Notes: generated by a model not told the origin, from the sequence alone. A DNA stretch of 64,000 bases from Piromyces finnis (GCA_002104945.1 MCFH01000015.1:414501-478500); one strand, 5' to 3'. Counted from the first letter of the stretch, positions 1 to 14,400 are shown. Numbers and translations: made by a program.

Positions 1-1226
1 TAATTAAATTAAAAATAAATGATGTAATATTAAGTTGTTTTTTTTTTTTTTTTTTCCACTTTACGTATATATAATAATTTATTCTATGCTTTTTTCACTA
101 TATTTATAATAATATAAATTACTTTCAAACAAACAAAAAAAAACTATACATTATTAAAATGAATTCATTTTTTCATTATGAAAAAATATATATAAATGTA
201 ATATTAACATATGATAATTATAAACAATAATTAAATAGTCTTAATATTTTTATATAATATTTAGTTTATTCACATTGATTAAAATTATATATTTGCTTTT
301 TATTGCTAATTATTTTTAGGAATAAAAATTTATTATTTAAAATTGGACTTTATTAAAATTTCAAACAATGAGAATATTGTTCCTTTATACATTATGGATT
401 TCAGGGTATTTATCATAAATTAATATATTTTATTAATACATCTATTCCTGTGGGACTTTGAATATACAAACTATTTATACGTAATATTTATAAGATTTTA
501 TTACAGTTTATCAACATTTTCATTGATTGATTCATTATATGAGTATAAACAATAATATAAAGTGTATTTTATGAAAATTTATTATTCCTGTGAAATCTTT
601 TTACAAATATTTTAATATTTTTCAGTACTTTGAAATATTTCTTTATAAATATTATAGTAAAGATTTGGATAAATAAATAATGTAAACATTAAAAATTAAA
701 GGTTAAAAAATATGTAAAGATTTAATTCTTCTTTAAGAATCAAACATATATTTTAGTATTTTTATATAAAATATTGTATAATCAAAAAAGAACATAAAAA
801 TGTTTATATTTTTATAAGATAGTATAAAGTACTATGTACAATTTTTAATAATGTATTAATAATATTAATAAAATTGAAATGTTAATTTTAAACATTTAAT
901 CCACCCAACTATTATAGTCTACAATAAAATAATTATTTAGTTATTCTTTTAAATTTTAAAAATATTCTAATTCATAAATAAAATTTAGACATTTGATTGG
1001 TTAAAGAAATTTTAATTTTTTTTTTAAATTTTTTGGAAGGTTTGTAAAAGAGTTTTAGGTACACAATATTTCATTTATGAATGTTTAAATGAAGTAATAT
1101 ATTTAGTATTTTATTAATTTTGTTTAAATTTTAAATTTATCCAGTAACACGTTATAGACTATAAAACATTGTAAATAAAGAATAATTAAATAAAGAAAAA
1201 TAGATAATATATAGTGTTAAAATAAA
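1..1226. other. AT-rich spacer, no gene seen
   Basis: I see only A/T-rich sequence with short homopolymers and no open frame with recognisable protein character on either strand. It is the upstream flank of the LRR gene starting at 1227; the few GC-containing words are too short to interpret. Confidence 0.6.
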
Positions 1227-1650
1227 ATGAAATTAACTCCAGCTATTTTATCCTCTTGGAATCCAGAGAAACCACTCTCAGAATTAATTTTTGCTAAATG
1301 TAATAATAAACAAATTACACATGTTGATGATATTTCATCATGTGTTTCACTACATAAATTAGATTTATCAAACAATGAAATTAAAAAAACAGGTGCTCTT
1401 AGTGGTCTTCGTTATTGTTCAGAATTAACATGGTTAAATCTTCAAAATAATCAGTTAGATGTATGTCCACCATTCGACTACCAAGATAAAGATGGCCTTG
1501 GTAAAATGGATAAATTATTAGGTATTTATATTTTAACTTTAGTAAAATAAAGGAGACGATATATAAATGATATATTATTTTTTGTCTATTTTAAAAAATT
1601 AAATTTTAAAATATAATTTTATATTAATTTTTAATGTTTTGATATTATTC

Positions 1651-1729
<79 letters not shown>

Positions 1730-3632
1730 TGCTAAATACAATAATCCTTGAATAAAGTTTTAAATTTAAATTTGAATCAAGTTGAAAGAATTACACCATA
1801 TTTATATAAATTAAAAGAATTAAAAGCATTAATCTTGGGTCACAATAAAATTTCAAAAATTGAAAATTTGGAATCACTCATCAATTTAAATACTCTTGGT
1901 AAGTTATTGATATCCTTATTTACAATAATTAATAAAATGATAATATTTTATAAATTTAAAAATTAAAATATTAATAATCTTTATAAAAAATATTATATAT
2001 ATTAAAATAATTATATGTCAATATTAATAAAATAGTATTATCATATAATAAGATTGAAGAAGTTTCAAATTTAACATGTTTAAAAAGCTTAACAAAATTA
2101 TCAATTGCACACAATAAAATAAGAGTATTCCCAGATTTAAGAATGAATACTGAACTCAAAGAATTACGTTTAAATAATAACAGACTTTTAGGTGTACCAG
2201 AATATGTTAAATTTTTACCAAAATTAGAAATTTTAGATTTAGGTAACAACTTCTTAAAAGAATTTAGGTAATTATTTTTTATCTGAATATATGTATATTT
2301 TAAATAATATAAATTTCATTAATTAAATATGATAATTAATTTTATTTTATTAAATATTCTATAAATAGTGACATAGAAAATCTTAAATCACTTTTCCATT
2401 TGAATAACTTAAATTTAAAGGGTAATCCAGTAACAAAACTTGAAAATTACAAAGAAAAGGTATTTTTTGGATTTTATTTTAAAATTATATATATATAAAA
2501 TAGTTTTTTATGCTAACGTATTTATAATTATTTTTATTAAAATTATATAATCATCATTAAAATAATAATAATAAAGATTTTAGATTTGATACCATCATTA
2601 AAGGTTTTAGATGGTGAACGTTTTGATAAGAAATTTTTAGAAAGACGTGAAAAGAGAAAAATTTTCATTGAACATAAAAAGAAGAAGGAAATTGCTAAAA
2701 AATTAGGTTTAGGTAAAAAGAAATCAAAGAAGAACAAGAAAAATGAAGAAAATAAAGAAGAAAACAATGACAATGATAGTAAAGATACTAAATCTAAATT
2801 TACAAAGAAATCAACAAAAAAAATTAATAAATCCGAGGAAACAGAAGATAATGATGATAATGAAGTTGAAAAACCAATTAAGAATAATAAAAAAGCTGAA
2901 AATGATGATGTTAATGAAAATGATGTAAAAAAGACTAAGAAGACCAGTAAAAGAATAAATTCATCAGAAGAAGGTTCTAAAAAGCCAAATTCATTAAAGA
3001 TTAATAAGAATTCTAAAATAATAAAAAAAGACAATCAATTAAAGGATGAAAGACCATATAGAAAAACAGGAAGAAGTAATGGATATTTCGATTATATTAA
3101 TGAACAAAATAGAATTAGTAAAGAACAAGAAGAATCTATTGGTAATACTAAGCGTAAAGTAGCTATTAAGGAGGATGACTTCTTTGTAGAAAAGAAGACA
3201 ACTACTAAAACAAAATCAAAGAAATTAGCCAATAAGGACGAAAGTAATAAGAAGAAGCGTAAGTCTTCTGAAATTGAAAGCAAGAACGAATCTGATGGTA
3301 CTATTGCTTCTTCAGAAAAGGCAGTTAAGATACCAAAATTAGAAAGTAAACCAAAATTAATTGATGAAGAAGCCGAAATGAAGAATAGATCTGGTGTAGT
3401 AGAAGTCATTTCTAATGTTAATACCAAGGGTAAGGCTGGTAAAGGAAAGAAAGGAAAAACAACTTCAAATGGTAAAGTATTGGTTACTCAATTTAATCCA
3501 GGTTTATGGTCAGCTAAGAAATCAGATAAAGTTAACATTGTTAAAGCTGATGAAACCACTCAAGAATCAGACAATAAAACAGAAGCTAAACAAAGTATAT
3601 GGGGATCTAATATTATTTCAGGATGGGATTAG
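1227..3632 (+). CDS. Leucine-rich repeat protein with long lysine-rich tail
   Basis: Five exons: 1227-1521, 1758-1898, 2036-2267, 2369-2459 and 2577-3632, giving about 604 residues; all four junctions keep frame. Residues 1 to about 240 are SDS22-type leucine-rich repeats, with recurring pieces such as LHKLDLSNNEI, LTWLNLQNNQL, KALILGHNKI, KELRLNNNRL and LEILDLGNNFL, ending in the usual cap NLKGNPV...IPSLKVLDG. The rest is a K/E/D/N-rich disordered tail with many KKK and KKSKK clusters that would suit nuclear or nucleolar localisation. The order resembles a eukaryotic LRR protein family known in plants and protists, but I cannot name the orthologue. LRRs of this type are protein-binding surfaces; the basic tail suggests nucleic-acid or chromatin contact (inference). 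Intron 1 carries the ATT/ATTT microsatellite. Confidence 0.85.
1652..1730. repeat. (ATT)n then (ATTT)n microsatellite in intron 1
   Basis: About 17 ATT units run directly into about seven ATTT units, entirely inside intron 1 of the LRR gene. It is expected to vary in length between strains. Confidence 0.9.
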
Positions 3633-4125
3633 AATAAAAGAAATAAAAAATCAATTTATTTTATATATATATATTATTTATTCCTCACCTTATTAAGTTT
3701 TTTTATTTTTTTTACGTTTAATTATATCTTGTATTTAAAAAAAAATATAATATTAAAAAAAAAGAAAAAAAGAATTTTTTTATTTATTATCTACATATAT
3801 ATATTGATTTTTTAGTACTTTTTTTTTTTAATTTATTTACATTATAAAAATTAAATATTACTATTATAGAATATATGAATAAAGCAAACAAATATTAAAA
3901 AATAAACCTTTTTGTTATTATTATTATTATATTTAAATGAATAATTTTGATGAACTAGTAATTGAAAAAAAAAAAAAAAGGAAAAATATTTAAAAAGAAA
4001 ATTAAAATGATTTATTATTATATAATGATTAATTTATTATAGATTATTATTTTTTTTTTATTTTTTTTTTTTTATTTTTTTTTAAATATATTTGCAAATG
4101 ACTATTAATTATTTTATATAATAAT

Positions 4126-4159
<34 letters not shown>

Positions 4160-4250
4160 ATAATTATTTATTATTTATTTTTTCATTAATTATAGATTAG
4201 AAATTAAATAGTAGTTTATTGGTAGGTAGGGGTAGCAATGATTTTTAAAT
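3633..4250. other. Convergent spacer between LRR gene and Snu114 gene
   Basis: Both neighbouring genes end here, so it should hold two 3' UTRs and their poly(A) sites. It contains several A/T homopolymers, including T runs at about 4050-4082 and 4129-4158. No further gene is visible. Confidence 0.6.
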
Positions 4251-7200
4251 TTAGCTAAGATCGTTTAATATTGAGGAAATCATTGGATCATCAAAGAATT
4301 TTTCAATTGCAACATCTTCACTTAAACCCTTTTTATATTAATAAAATAAATATATATAGGTATTAATATTTGGTTTTTTTTTTTTTTAACGCATAAATAA
4401 ATACTATATTCTTATTCTATAATTACCTTTCTTCTTCTGGTTTTAACCATGAAATCACGAGCTAAATGACTTTCTGGGGATGGTTCTAATGGACGTAAAA
4501 CAATTGATTTATCTAATGGATCACCTGGAACCATTTGCCAGTGATCAAATATTTGTTGACAGAAGGCTTGACCTTGAGTATAAATACGAAGATCAGTTTC
4601 AAAACCTGGAGAATCAATTGCTGGTAAGTATGCCTTTACAGTATATAATGGGGAACCTGGTTTTGGTATATCTTCAACAACATGACCTCTTCTTCTGGCT
4701 AAAACGGTATAAACAGATGAAACACAATCTGCTGGTGATTGAATTTCAACAAAGTAAACTGGTTCCATTAAACGTGGAGTTGCCTAATACAAAATAATAA
4801 TTATAATAATGGTTATATATTTATAGTAAAATATTTATAAATATTAATTTGGTTTTAATAAATATATTAATATGAAAAGAATTTAATTTCTTTTTAATTA
4901 ACTAAAATATATATATATATATATATATTACCATTAAAAAGGCAGAATATGATACACGACGAGCAGTTGGAATAATTTGACCACCACCACGGTAAAGTGG
5001 TTCTTGGGCTAAAGTGGTATCTAATAATCTGAATTTGACATTACGAATAGCTTCATCACAAAGTGGTCCTTCACGTGCTCCCCATTGGAAACCTTGAACA
5101 ATAGAATCCTTTACGGAGTATAATAATTTTTTATCTGTTTCAGATGGTAAGGTATCATTAATTAAAACATTTGGTCCATTATCGTCTGGACCGAAAGCCC
5201 ATATATTTCTTGAAGCTAATACATCCCAATCATAATTATTTACAAAGTGGTCGCTCAATTTCTTGGCTGGCCATTTAATATTAATCTTTAAGTTTTCAAT
5301 ATCATCAGCAACATCTTTTTCAAGTGGTTCTGCTATCATAGTTAATTTATTCCTTTGGTTTTGTTAAAAAAAAATAAATATAAATTTAGAATATTAATAT
5401 TAATGTTGATTATTAAAAAATGAATATGATATTTAAATGGATTGTAATTTTTCATAAATTAATATGAAAAAAAATTTAATCGCAATATCATTTTTATCTG
5501 GAAAAAAAAAAAAAGTTTTTTTTTAAAAAAATTTATAATAGATTTATAAAATGTGAAATATAATTTACTTTTTGTTTGGAGTTTCAGCATAACACTTAAT
5601 AGAAGAAGTTTCGACAACAGTTTCACAGAATTTTACTACTGGATCAGCAACCTTAATATCAATTTCAGAGTATAATTTTCTTAAATCATGTAATGCACAA
5701 TCAAGGAAAAGTTCACCAGTACCTAATATAATATGTTCACCAGATTCTTCAACCTTTGTTGTAGTAATTGGATAACTCTTATTAATTTTTCTTAAACCTT
5801 CTAACATCTTTGGTAATTCAGTTGGATTAACTGGTTCAACAGCAATCTTTAAAATTGGTTCAGTATCAAAACGAAGTGGTCTGAAAATGTATGGACTATT
5901 TTCTTCGTCTTCTGAACTTGATGCTATATTGGTAATTGTAGCAGTTTTCATAATAGATTGATCAATTCCACCTAATAATACCCAATTACCAGCTATAACT
6001 GAATCAACCTTAATTTTATATCTAATTTATATTTTAATAAATTATAAATTTGATGAGGATTCTTGAAATAAAATATTTAACTTTATATTCTCCTTCCTAT
6101 GTTTACCTTGATTCATATATCCAAACATCTTTTATTTCTTTTATTGTCATATCTTCTTCATCATCCAATGAATACTTTTCACCAAGAATTCTTACTCTTT
6201 GACCAACACTAACTCTACCACTCATAATTCTACCAAATACATCAAATCCGGTATAGTTCTCTGAGTTATATAATTTTACTATTTGAATCATTAATGGACC
6301 ATTTGGATCACATTCCTTCATACTTTCAGCTATAGGAGAATCCATTGGACCAGTGTATGTATGTTCAATCTAACAATAAAAAAAATTAAAGCATTATTTA
6401 TAAATTATTAATATTTATTTTCATTTTTTAATATATTTTTTAAAAATCAAATTTTAAATGTTAGTATAATACGATAAAATAACTACCTTATTTTTAGCAT
6501 TTTCAATTGGTGATGGAATCTTTTTAATACACATATCTGTGAAACCAGTAGCAATACCAAAGAATTTTTGACATACTAAACGTAATAATGGTTTAACATC
6601 TAACTTATATTCAGAAGCTTTAAGATAAATACCTAATGAGGCTAAAGTGTGCTTAAGGGTATCTTCATCTTCACCAATAATCTAAATCAAACCAATTATC
6701 ACATAAAAAATACATATATATTTTAAATTGATTAATGAAAATGGAAATATAACTAATAAATATTTTTTTATATATCATTTTGTTTTGAATAATCACTTGT
6801 GCATAGAGCTTATATAATGGTTCTAAAATAAAGTGTACAAAACCACGTTGAGATTTTGAACTCTTTGGCTTGCGACTGAATTTTCTGGTATCTGGATTAT
6901 AATAAATATCACCCCAGAGACGTTGTACAAACTTATCAACATCAATACCTCCATACATATCACTGTACATTTGGGCAAATGTATCGAGAGTGAAACACCA
7001 TCTCATTTCAGCTGATGAAAAAGCTACATTACCCTTTTCTGGTGAAACTCTGTTATCTTCATTATATTCACTAATTTTTTTAAAAAAAAAAATAAAGATT
7101 ATTATTATTATTATATTAAATTAAGTATATTTTTTATAATTTCATTAAATATTAATTTTGTTTTTCCTTTACCATAAAATAGAATTAACTTCTTCAATAG

Positions 7201-8956
7201 TATGTTTGAGTTTGAAATAAGCATCGGTTGGTGGAAGCTTCAATTCAACAATTAATCTATCAAATTTACTAATAACTAAAGTAATAGCAAGCTTTTCTCT
7301 ACAAGCATGTCTAATTAATCTTTCAGTTTGTGACATAACCTAATTATTTATTTAAAATAAAATAATATATTATTTAATAAATAATTTTTCCTTTATTTTA
7401 AAAAATAGTATTGCTAATAAATTATGAAAAATAATAATTTTTATGTCCTATCCTACTCCTTCGACGGCATCAACTACAATAACAACACCATCAGCAACTC
7501 TTAAAGCAGCAGTAACTTCATCAGAGAAATTTGCATGGCCTTCATTAAATTTTTGTAGTAATAAAGTTAAAGCATTAATATTCAATATTTTCTCAAGTAT
7601 TTAAATATTCCCAGTCAAATAAAATAAAATATATAAACTAAATAAAACATTACCTGGAGTATCGTATAAATTAATTAAGTAAGACTTATCCTTTGAATCT
7701 TGTAATAATAATGACATTGGCATACTCTTAATACTTAAACCACGTTGTCTTTCTAAAATATGAATATCGGTGTATCTTTGCTATTTTGAGTAATAATTCG
7801 CCAATATATTATAAAATTATTTTTGCATATAAATGGTTTAAATAATACAATAATAATTAATTTCGAATGATTATTAAGTTGAAAGAAATTTCTATTTCAA
7901 AATAATTTTTTTTTAATTACATCTTTTTCTAATTCCCAACTTAAGTTATGAGTTTGAGAAACAAGCATATCTACAAAAGTAGTTTTACCATGGTGTAAAT
8001 TACCAATCAATGCAACATTTCTAACCATACTTGGATGATCAGTCATATCAATTAAATATCTAAATTGATGATAGTTTCATATACATTATATTACAATTAA
8101 TTTATTAATTTATATATAAATTAAATTTATATTTTAATCTATAATAAATTGAACAAAATTCAATTACTGTTTGCTATAATTAGTTTGTGGTAAATTCTTT
8201 TCTTGAATTTGGAATTTCTTTGCTCTTATTGGAGCAATAATTGGTTCAGATAATGGTTGAGTATCTTCTTCTTGAACTAAATTTTCAACATCTTTACCAT
8301 ATACTTCTTCAGCACTTGGATAATATGATTTGTCTTCGTGTAATACAACTTCCATTGAAGGATTTTCTTTAATTTTAAATGAAATTTTATATTGAAAATA
8401 GTAATAGTTGTGTGAAATTAATTTTTATTTATATTTTTGAATTTTTAAATGACATTGTATATTTTGATTTTGGAAATGATATTTTTTTTCGTTATTGTTG
8501 TTAATAAAAGCATGTTTATTCATCGATTGATAATATTATTTTTAAAATTAATAATTCAACAAATAAAAAAAATTTAATAAATTTTTTTATTAATAAATTC
8601 AAAGTTATTTCTTTTTTTAAAAAAAAAAAGTTTTGTATCATTTATTTCAATAAATAAAAAAAGTGTATTCTTTACTAATAATAAAATTTAAAATGAAAAA
8701 TGAAAAAAAAAATAAAAAATATTTAAAATATACCATCAACTTTAATTAATTGCATTCCATCTAATCCTTCACCCATTTGTACATCATCTGTATCCATTTC
8801 ATTTTCATCTTTTTCTTCATCTTCCTCATCTTGATCTTTTTCTTCTGCTATTTCTGGTTGTGGAATATTTTGAGTTTCTTCTTCATAATCTGATTCTTCA
8901 TCGGATAATTCGGGACCAATGTAATTACCAAATTCATCATATTGTGAAAAATCCAT
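4251..8956 (-). CDS. SNU114: U5 snRNP GTPase Snu114 / EFTUD2
   Basis: EF-2-like GTPase of the U5 snRNP that drives spliceosome activation through Brr2 and Prp8. Thirteen exons: 8956-8734, 8366-8168, 8059-7921, 7780-7654, 7539-7457, 7339-7173, 7070-6797, 6681-6487, 6369-6107, 6021-5569, 5352-4932, 4783-4427 and 4328-4251. They total 992 residues, against 972 in human EFTUD2, and every junction is in phase. The N-terminus [14 protein letters not shown] is the family hallmark, followed by an acidic stretch and [21 protein letters not shown] domain: P-loop GNLHHGKT (about 160-167), switch I RGLSIKS, DTPGH, then SKFD (281-284) where the family has NKxD. Later EF-2-like domains carry [37 protein letters not shown] and [11 protein letters not shown]; the C-terminus keeps KFFDDPM. 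Start chosen by the conserved N-terminus. Single gene, convergent with the LRR gene. Confidence 0.97.
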
Positions 8957-10502
8957 TTTGATTTTATATACTTTTTCCTTTTTTAAAACCTCGTTAATTA
9001 CAATTCCAATGTATTATTTATGATGTTTTAATTAATTAAAAAATTATTGTTAAAATTGACAAACTATTTATTTCAATTGAAATGTGTATAAATTTAAATT
9101 TTTTTTTTTTTTGTTTTTCACTATATTTGATATTTGTTTTGTTATAATTATATTTTGTTATCTTTTATATTATTAATGATAAATATTAATATTAAAATAA
9201 AAGAAGGTCTAATGTAAAACAAAAAAAAAAAAAAAATAAATGATGTTAATATTACAATAAAAAAAATTGAAATAAATTTTTTTATTATTTAACCAAAAAA
9301 GTAATTTTTTTTATTTTATTTTATTGGTAAAATTAATATAAAAAGGTAAAATTAAAAAACTTTGAAAAATATTTAATTTAAAAAAAGAGATAAACTTTAT
9401 ATATTAATAGTATAATCAATATAAATGAATAATATATTATCAATTTATTTCTATAAAATATGATTGGCTGATACTATAATTTATTAAATGTATTTTACAT
9501 ACCAAAAATTATATGAAAATTTTTTTAAAATAAAAAAAAGGTTGATGAAAGCTAACTGCTAATAGCTCATTAAATCAGCCATAGTTCATTTGATAGTACC
9601 ATTACTACTTGGATAACCGTGGTAATTCTAGATCTAATATATACATAAAAATCTGACTTCTGGAAATGGAAATGTTATATTTATTAGGATAGGAAGAAAA
9701 ATATTTTTTATCGTTATAAAATAAAAAATTTGCTTTTTTCCAACAAGAATTAAAATGATTTTTAATATTGAAAGGAATTATTTTATTTAAAAAAAAAAAA
9801 AAAAAAGTGGGAAAAGATGAGAGAATATATATATTTTTTTTTAATTATATTTTATATAGTTTATTAGGAAAAAAAAGTATTTTTATATATAATATTATTT
9901 TATATTATTTTACAAAAGTGTATTGTAAAAAAAAAAAAAAAAAAGGAAGAAAAAAGAAAATTAAGGTAAAAAAAAAAAAACTTTAAAGTATTTCTTTCTT
10001 TTTTTCTTTCTCTTTTTTTTTTTATTTGTATGCATGTCCATATAATAGAATTATTAATATTAATATTGTTACTGAATTAAAAAAAATTATAATATAATCT
10101 TTATTTAAATAATTATATTATAATTCTATATATAAAAATTATTGAAATATTTTATATATAATTGAAAAATACTGTTATGTAAAAAGAAACTACAAAAAAA
10201 AAAATTATATATATATATATATACTTTTTTTATAATATTATTTAGTATATTATAAAATAATATTTCAAAAATTTGGTATTGTCATTGATCGATGTATTAT
10301 TATTATTTAAATTAATTTTTTAAAGATATTATAGATTAGTATTTTTTTAAAAAAGAAAGCTTTTTTTTTTTTTTTTTTTTTTTCATTATATATATTATTT
10401 TGTTCATATAAAAGATTTTGTATAATTAAGTTAATACGGATAGCTTATATACTTTTTTAGATTTTTTGATAAAATACTATATATTGATTATATTTTATTT
10501 TT
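8957..10502. other. Spacer between Snu114 5' end and Fab1 3' end
   Basis: AT-rich sequence containing the Snu114 promoter side and the Fab1 3' flank. The only informative content is the decayed 18S rRNA fragment at 9551-9690. The open frame near 9768-9986 is built from A runs and is not a gene. Confidence 0.6.
9551..9690 (+). pseudogene. Decayed 5' fragment of 18S rRNA
   Basis: About 140 bases match the 5' domain of small-subunit rRNA in order: CTCATTAAATCAG, TTTGATAGTACC, TTACTACTTGGATAACCG, TGGTAATTCTAGA, then the degraded counterparts of CTAATACATG, GACTTCTGGAA and TATTTATTAG. Substitutions and small indels are scattered (for example GAGCTAATACATG has become GATCTAATATATAC). No rRNA sequence is visible before or after, so this is an isolated inserted copy, not part of an rDNA unit. 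Origin is probably reverse transcription or repair-mediated capture of rRNA (inference). Confidence 0.88.
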
Positions 10503-11389
10503 TTATTTTTCTAATTTTGTTTCTTCTTCTTCATCTTCAAAACAGAATTTATCAGGAACCTTTATATTATCATGAATTAATAATATGTATAAATAGAAAT
10601 TATATTAATATTATTTTATTTATTTCATCAATATAATAAAAATCCTTATGAAATTTCAATTTACCATTAAGAAATATCTGGCCATTGATTCTCTAAATCT
10701 ATTCTTGTATTGAACTGGTGAAATAATGGTTGGATCTTTACCACCTCCACCAAGAATACCTGTTTCTTTTACCCAACTTTCAAGTTTTTTATCCCAAGTA
10801 AATGTTCTTATATAATCTATTATTAAGTAATTATTATTACAAAAGATAAAAGAATTAATAACCTTTGTTTATTAATTATTATTATTTATTATAATATAAA
10901 TATACGCTTTTTTTTTAACCCATTAATGAAACAAAATAAATTACTTACCAACAATTCCTGTAATTAACTCTTGAGTTTCATTATCAACACCAACAACTAA
11001 AGAATAATCCATAACATTAAGTTGTGATAAGAATGAAGTATCTTTCCATACAGAAGTAAATAATAAATTCTTGGAATATTCTCTAATATATAAAGGTTGT
11101 TCGTTGATTACTAAATAAAAAAAGAAATTATTTAAAAATTAAAATGATTATTATAAATATTGAAAATGAATGATGAATTATAATATGCATATATATAGTC
11201 TTTAATACTAAATTAATTTACATTCTAATAAGTTTTCATCTAATAAAACTTCATTTTCCTTTCCGGTAGATTGTGCATGTCTATTTCTAGTAGAACCCTT
11301 TAAATCAAAAATCTAATTTATATAAATTTAATATACCATACTATATTGTTAGTATCATTAATTTATAAATAAATATAATATATATAATA

Positions 11390-11426
<37 letters not shown>

Positions 11427-14400
11427 TTTGAACACTTATGACCATAAAAGAGATTTTCCATTACCAATACATCCATTCTTATATTCTTACCACTATTTGG
11501 ATTTTTAATACCAAATCGATAAATACCATATATTTTTGCTAAAGATGTAGGAGTCTGCATTTAAATAAAAATAAAATAATAATAATTATATTAATAATAA
11601 TTTAAAAAAAAAATTTTTTTTTTTTATAATCTATTATTTATCGTTTTAAACTTGAAAATTTACTTTATTGTAGAAAACATTATTTAAATATTCAAAGTAT
11701 TCATCAGCAAATTTAAGGAAGGCATCCATTTCTGGTCTAGATAATTGTTTTACAATGAATCTATCATCTAAATATTTATTAATAATATATATAAAAAAAT
11801 AAAAAAAAATTAATATTATTTATGTTTTTTATTTATATATATAGTTCTCTTTTAAAAAAAAAAAAAAAAATTACCTCTAGTTTTTAAAAAGGCTGAACCT
11901 GATTTACCACCATCATTACTCCACTTAAGACAATGAGAAAGGGATTGAATATAAATTTTATCAACACCACAGTTTTTACGAAGATTTTCAAATTTTTCTG
12001 GATAAAATATTTTACAGAAAATTCTAGTAGAGCCATCCATAAATTCTTTTACATATATAAATAAAAAAAATATTAAAAACAATTACAAAAATAAATATTT
12101 TGGGGGGAATTTATAGTATTAAATACTTACGACATTTTATATGATTATCAGTTTTAGATTTATAAATGGATTCATTATCATTATTAGGACGTTCATCTTC
12201 TTCGGAAAGTATACCATTAGCATTATTAGTATTATTAAGGTTATTATTCACATTACTATTATTATTAGTATCGGTTGAATTATTGCTGGTACCATTATGA
12301 TTACCAATAATTTCATCAATAATTTTATGAACCTTATTTTCATCATTGTTTGATTCGGTAACACCACGAGTGGTATTTTCCTCATCAGGGACATTGTCAT
12401 CATTGACAATTCCAGAGGCATTACTATGGGTAGGAAGTGCGGAATTTTGGGTTTCGACAAGATTAGTAGAGCCATTCGTAGTATTAACATTACTACCATT
12501 AGTAACAGCACTGACAGGAGTATTTAAATTTTCAGAATCTACAGCACTATTAACGGATGTAGTGGTGGCATAGGAAGTCAAGGCATTAATAATTGAACCA
12601 TTATGACCAACGGAATGAATAGAATTATTATGACGTCTTGGAAGAGATTGTGGTTGAAATTGTTGCTGTTGTTGAAGAAGACTATTACGGTATTCACGTG
12701 AATTAAGAGCAAAGGCAATGACTGAGCTTGGTTCATCCTCACGAACAATAACTAAAGATCCACGGAAGATATGTTGATCCGGTGGGAATGGATAATCAAG
12801 GGGTGAGAAATGGGAAGAATTGGTCCAGAATTGAGATAATGTTTTCATGATAGACATTTTTTCAATTTCTGTATCGGTTTCATTATCACTTTCATTGTTA
12901 TAGGTGAGAGGAGTGACGCTGATGACATCAGTAATATCTAATGGTAAATCATACTCAAGAGAGGTCAACGCCAAGTTGTTATCTTTAGAATTTCTATCGG
13001 TGAGAGAAAGTGGAGGAGAAGTGAGAATGTTTTCTTCATTTTCTGGTTTATCATGGCGTGAATCGAAACGATTACCATTTTCAAGATCCATCTTAACACG
13101 TTGTTCTTTCACCGAATTTGTACGTTTTAATTTATGTATAGAGTTGGTACGAAGGAATACTGAAGTTGTCGGATTAGGCATGGATGGTCTTATGTCAGAC
13201 ATAATGGTTGTAGCATTATCAGCTGTTTCAGACACAAGAAGAGAATCAATATACTCCATTTCAAGAAGAGGACTATTTTGTTCTGCATCGTCATCCATTT
13301 GGAATTTTTGATCATGACTTTTGGCATCACTTTCTAAAAAGGTATTCTTACTGTAAATAGAGGAAGTGTCAAGAGTAGGATCCGTTTTAACACGTTGTGG
13401 AGAACCAGGTAATATCATAAGGGATTCATTCATACTATTCTTCTTTTCCATAATAATAGATTCCGGTTCAATACCAACATCTTCAGAATTTGCGTTGTTT
13501 AAACTGTCTGAAATAATTGGAAGAGCATCATCGATTAAATGTGAAAAGTTAGTAATATTAGTATTTATCTTTAATGAAGTATTTTCCTTTTTATCATCAT
13601 CATCCTTAAAGGTAAGTAAATTCTTGTCAATTTCTACAGGTGCAATGTTATTGTCATCATTATTATCATCATTTTTAATGACATTCATAAAAAGATAGTT
13701 ACTATCAACTGGTGAACCAAATACTGAAGAAATAGATTTTAATTTGTGTTTACCATTAAAGAAGGGATGATCCTTGAATGGAGAAAAAGAATTTTCCATT
13801 AAAAGCATTTGAATTCTTCCATAAGAATATGGATCATTATCAAAACGACCACCGGAATGATTAATTAATAGAGATCTGGAACGAGATCTTCTGGCCTTAT
13901 TGATCTTCATTTTTCTTAATTTATTTGTAGTAAGAGATTTCATATTAAATTTATGAAGGCTATTTCTCTTTACATCTTCTTTGCTTTCAACAACCTTTTC
14001 ATCTTCTTCTTCCTCTTCTTCATCATCACCATCTTCTCCTTCTTCTTCATCTAATTCATTACGATCATTCATACTTTCTATTTCGTCTTCTTCTTCATCT
14101 TCTTCAACCGCATCCTTGGCATCTAATTTTCCCATTTCTAAATCAAATTCAATGTTATTATCATTTTCAGTGACATTGGCATTAGCATTGGCATTTTCTT
14201 CTTTTTCTTTCATTAGCTCCTTTACACCCTCCAATGATTCATTATGATTAACAATGGATTGAAGAGGTGAAGATTGCGATGGAGAATTGCCTAATTCAGG
14301 GAAGGATATTGATATATCACGACTTGGTTTCATCATAGGATCAGTGGAATCATCACGTCCAACGGTCATATAATCATTTTTGGTGACAAAAGCGTGTTTT

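Noticed and set aside
2543..3034. Phe/Leu/Ser-rich frame opposite the LRR gene, looking like membrane segments
   Set aside because: It is the complement of the Lys/Asn/Glu-rich tail of the LRR protein, which has a continuous spliced frame.
9768..9986. Lysine/phenylalanine-rich open frame
   Set aside because: Built from A and T homopolymers, with no conserved content.
13981..14247. Serine-rich open frame opposite Fab1
   Set aside because: Shadow of the acidic Glu/Asp codons in the Fab1 linker read on the other strand.
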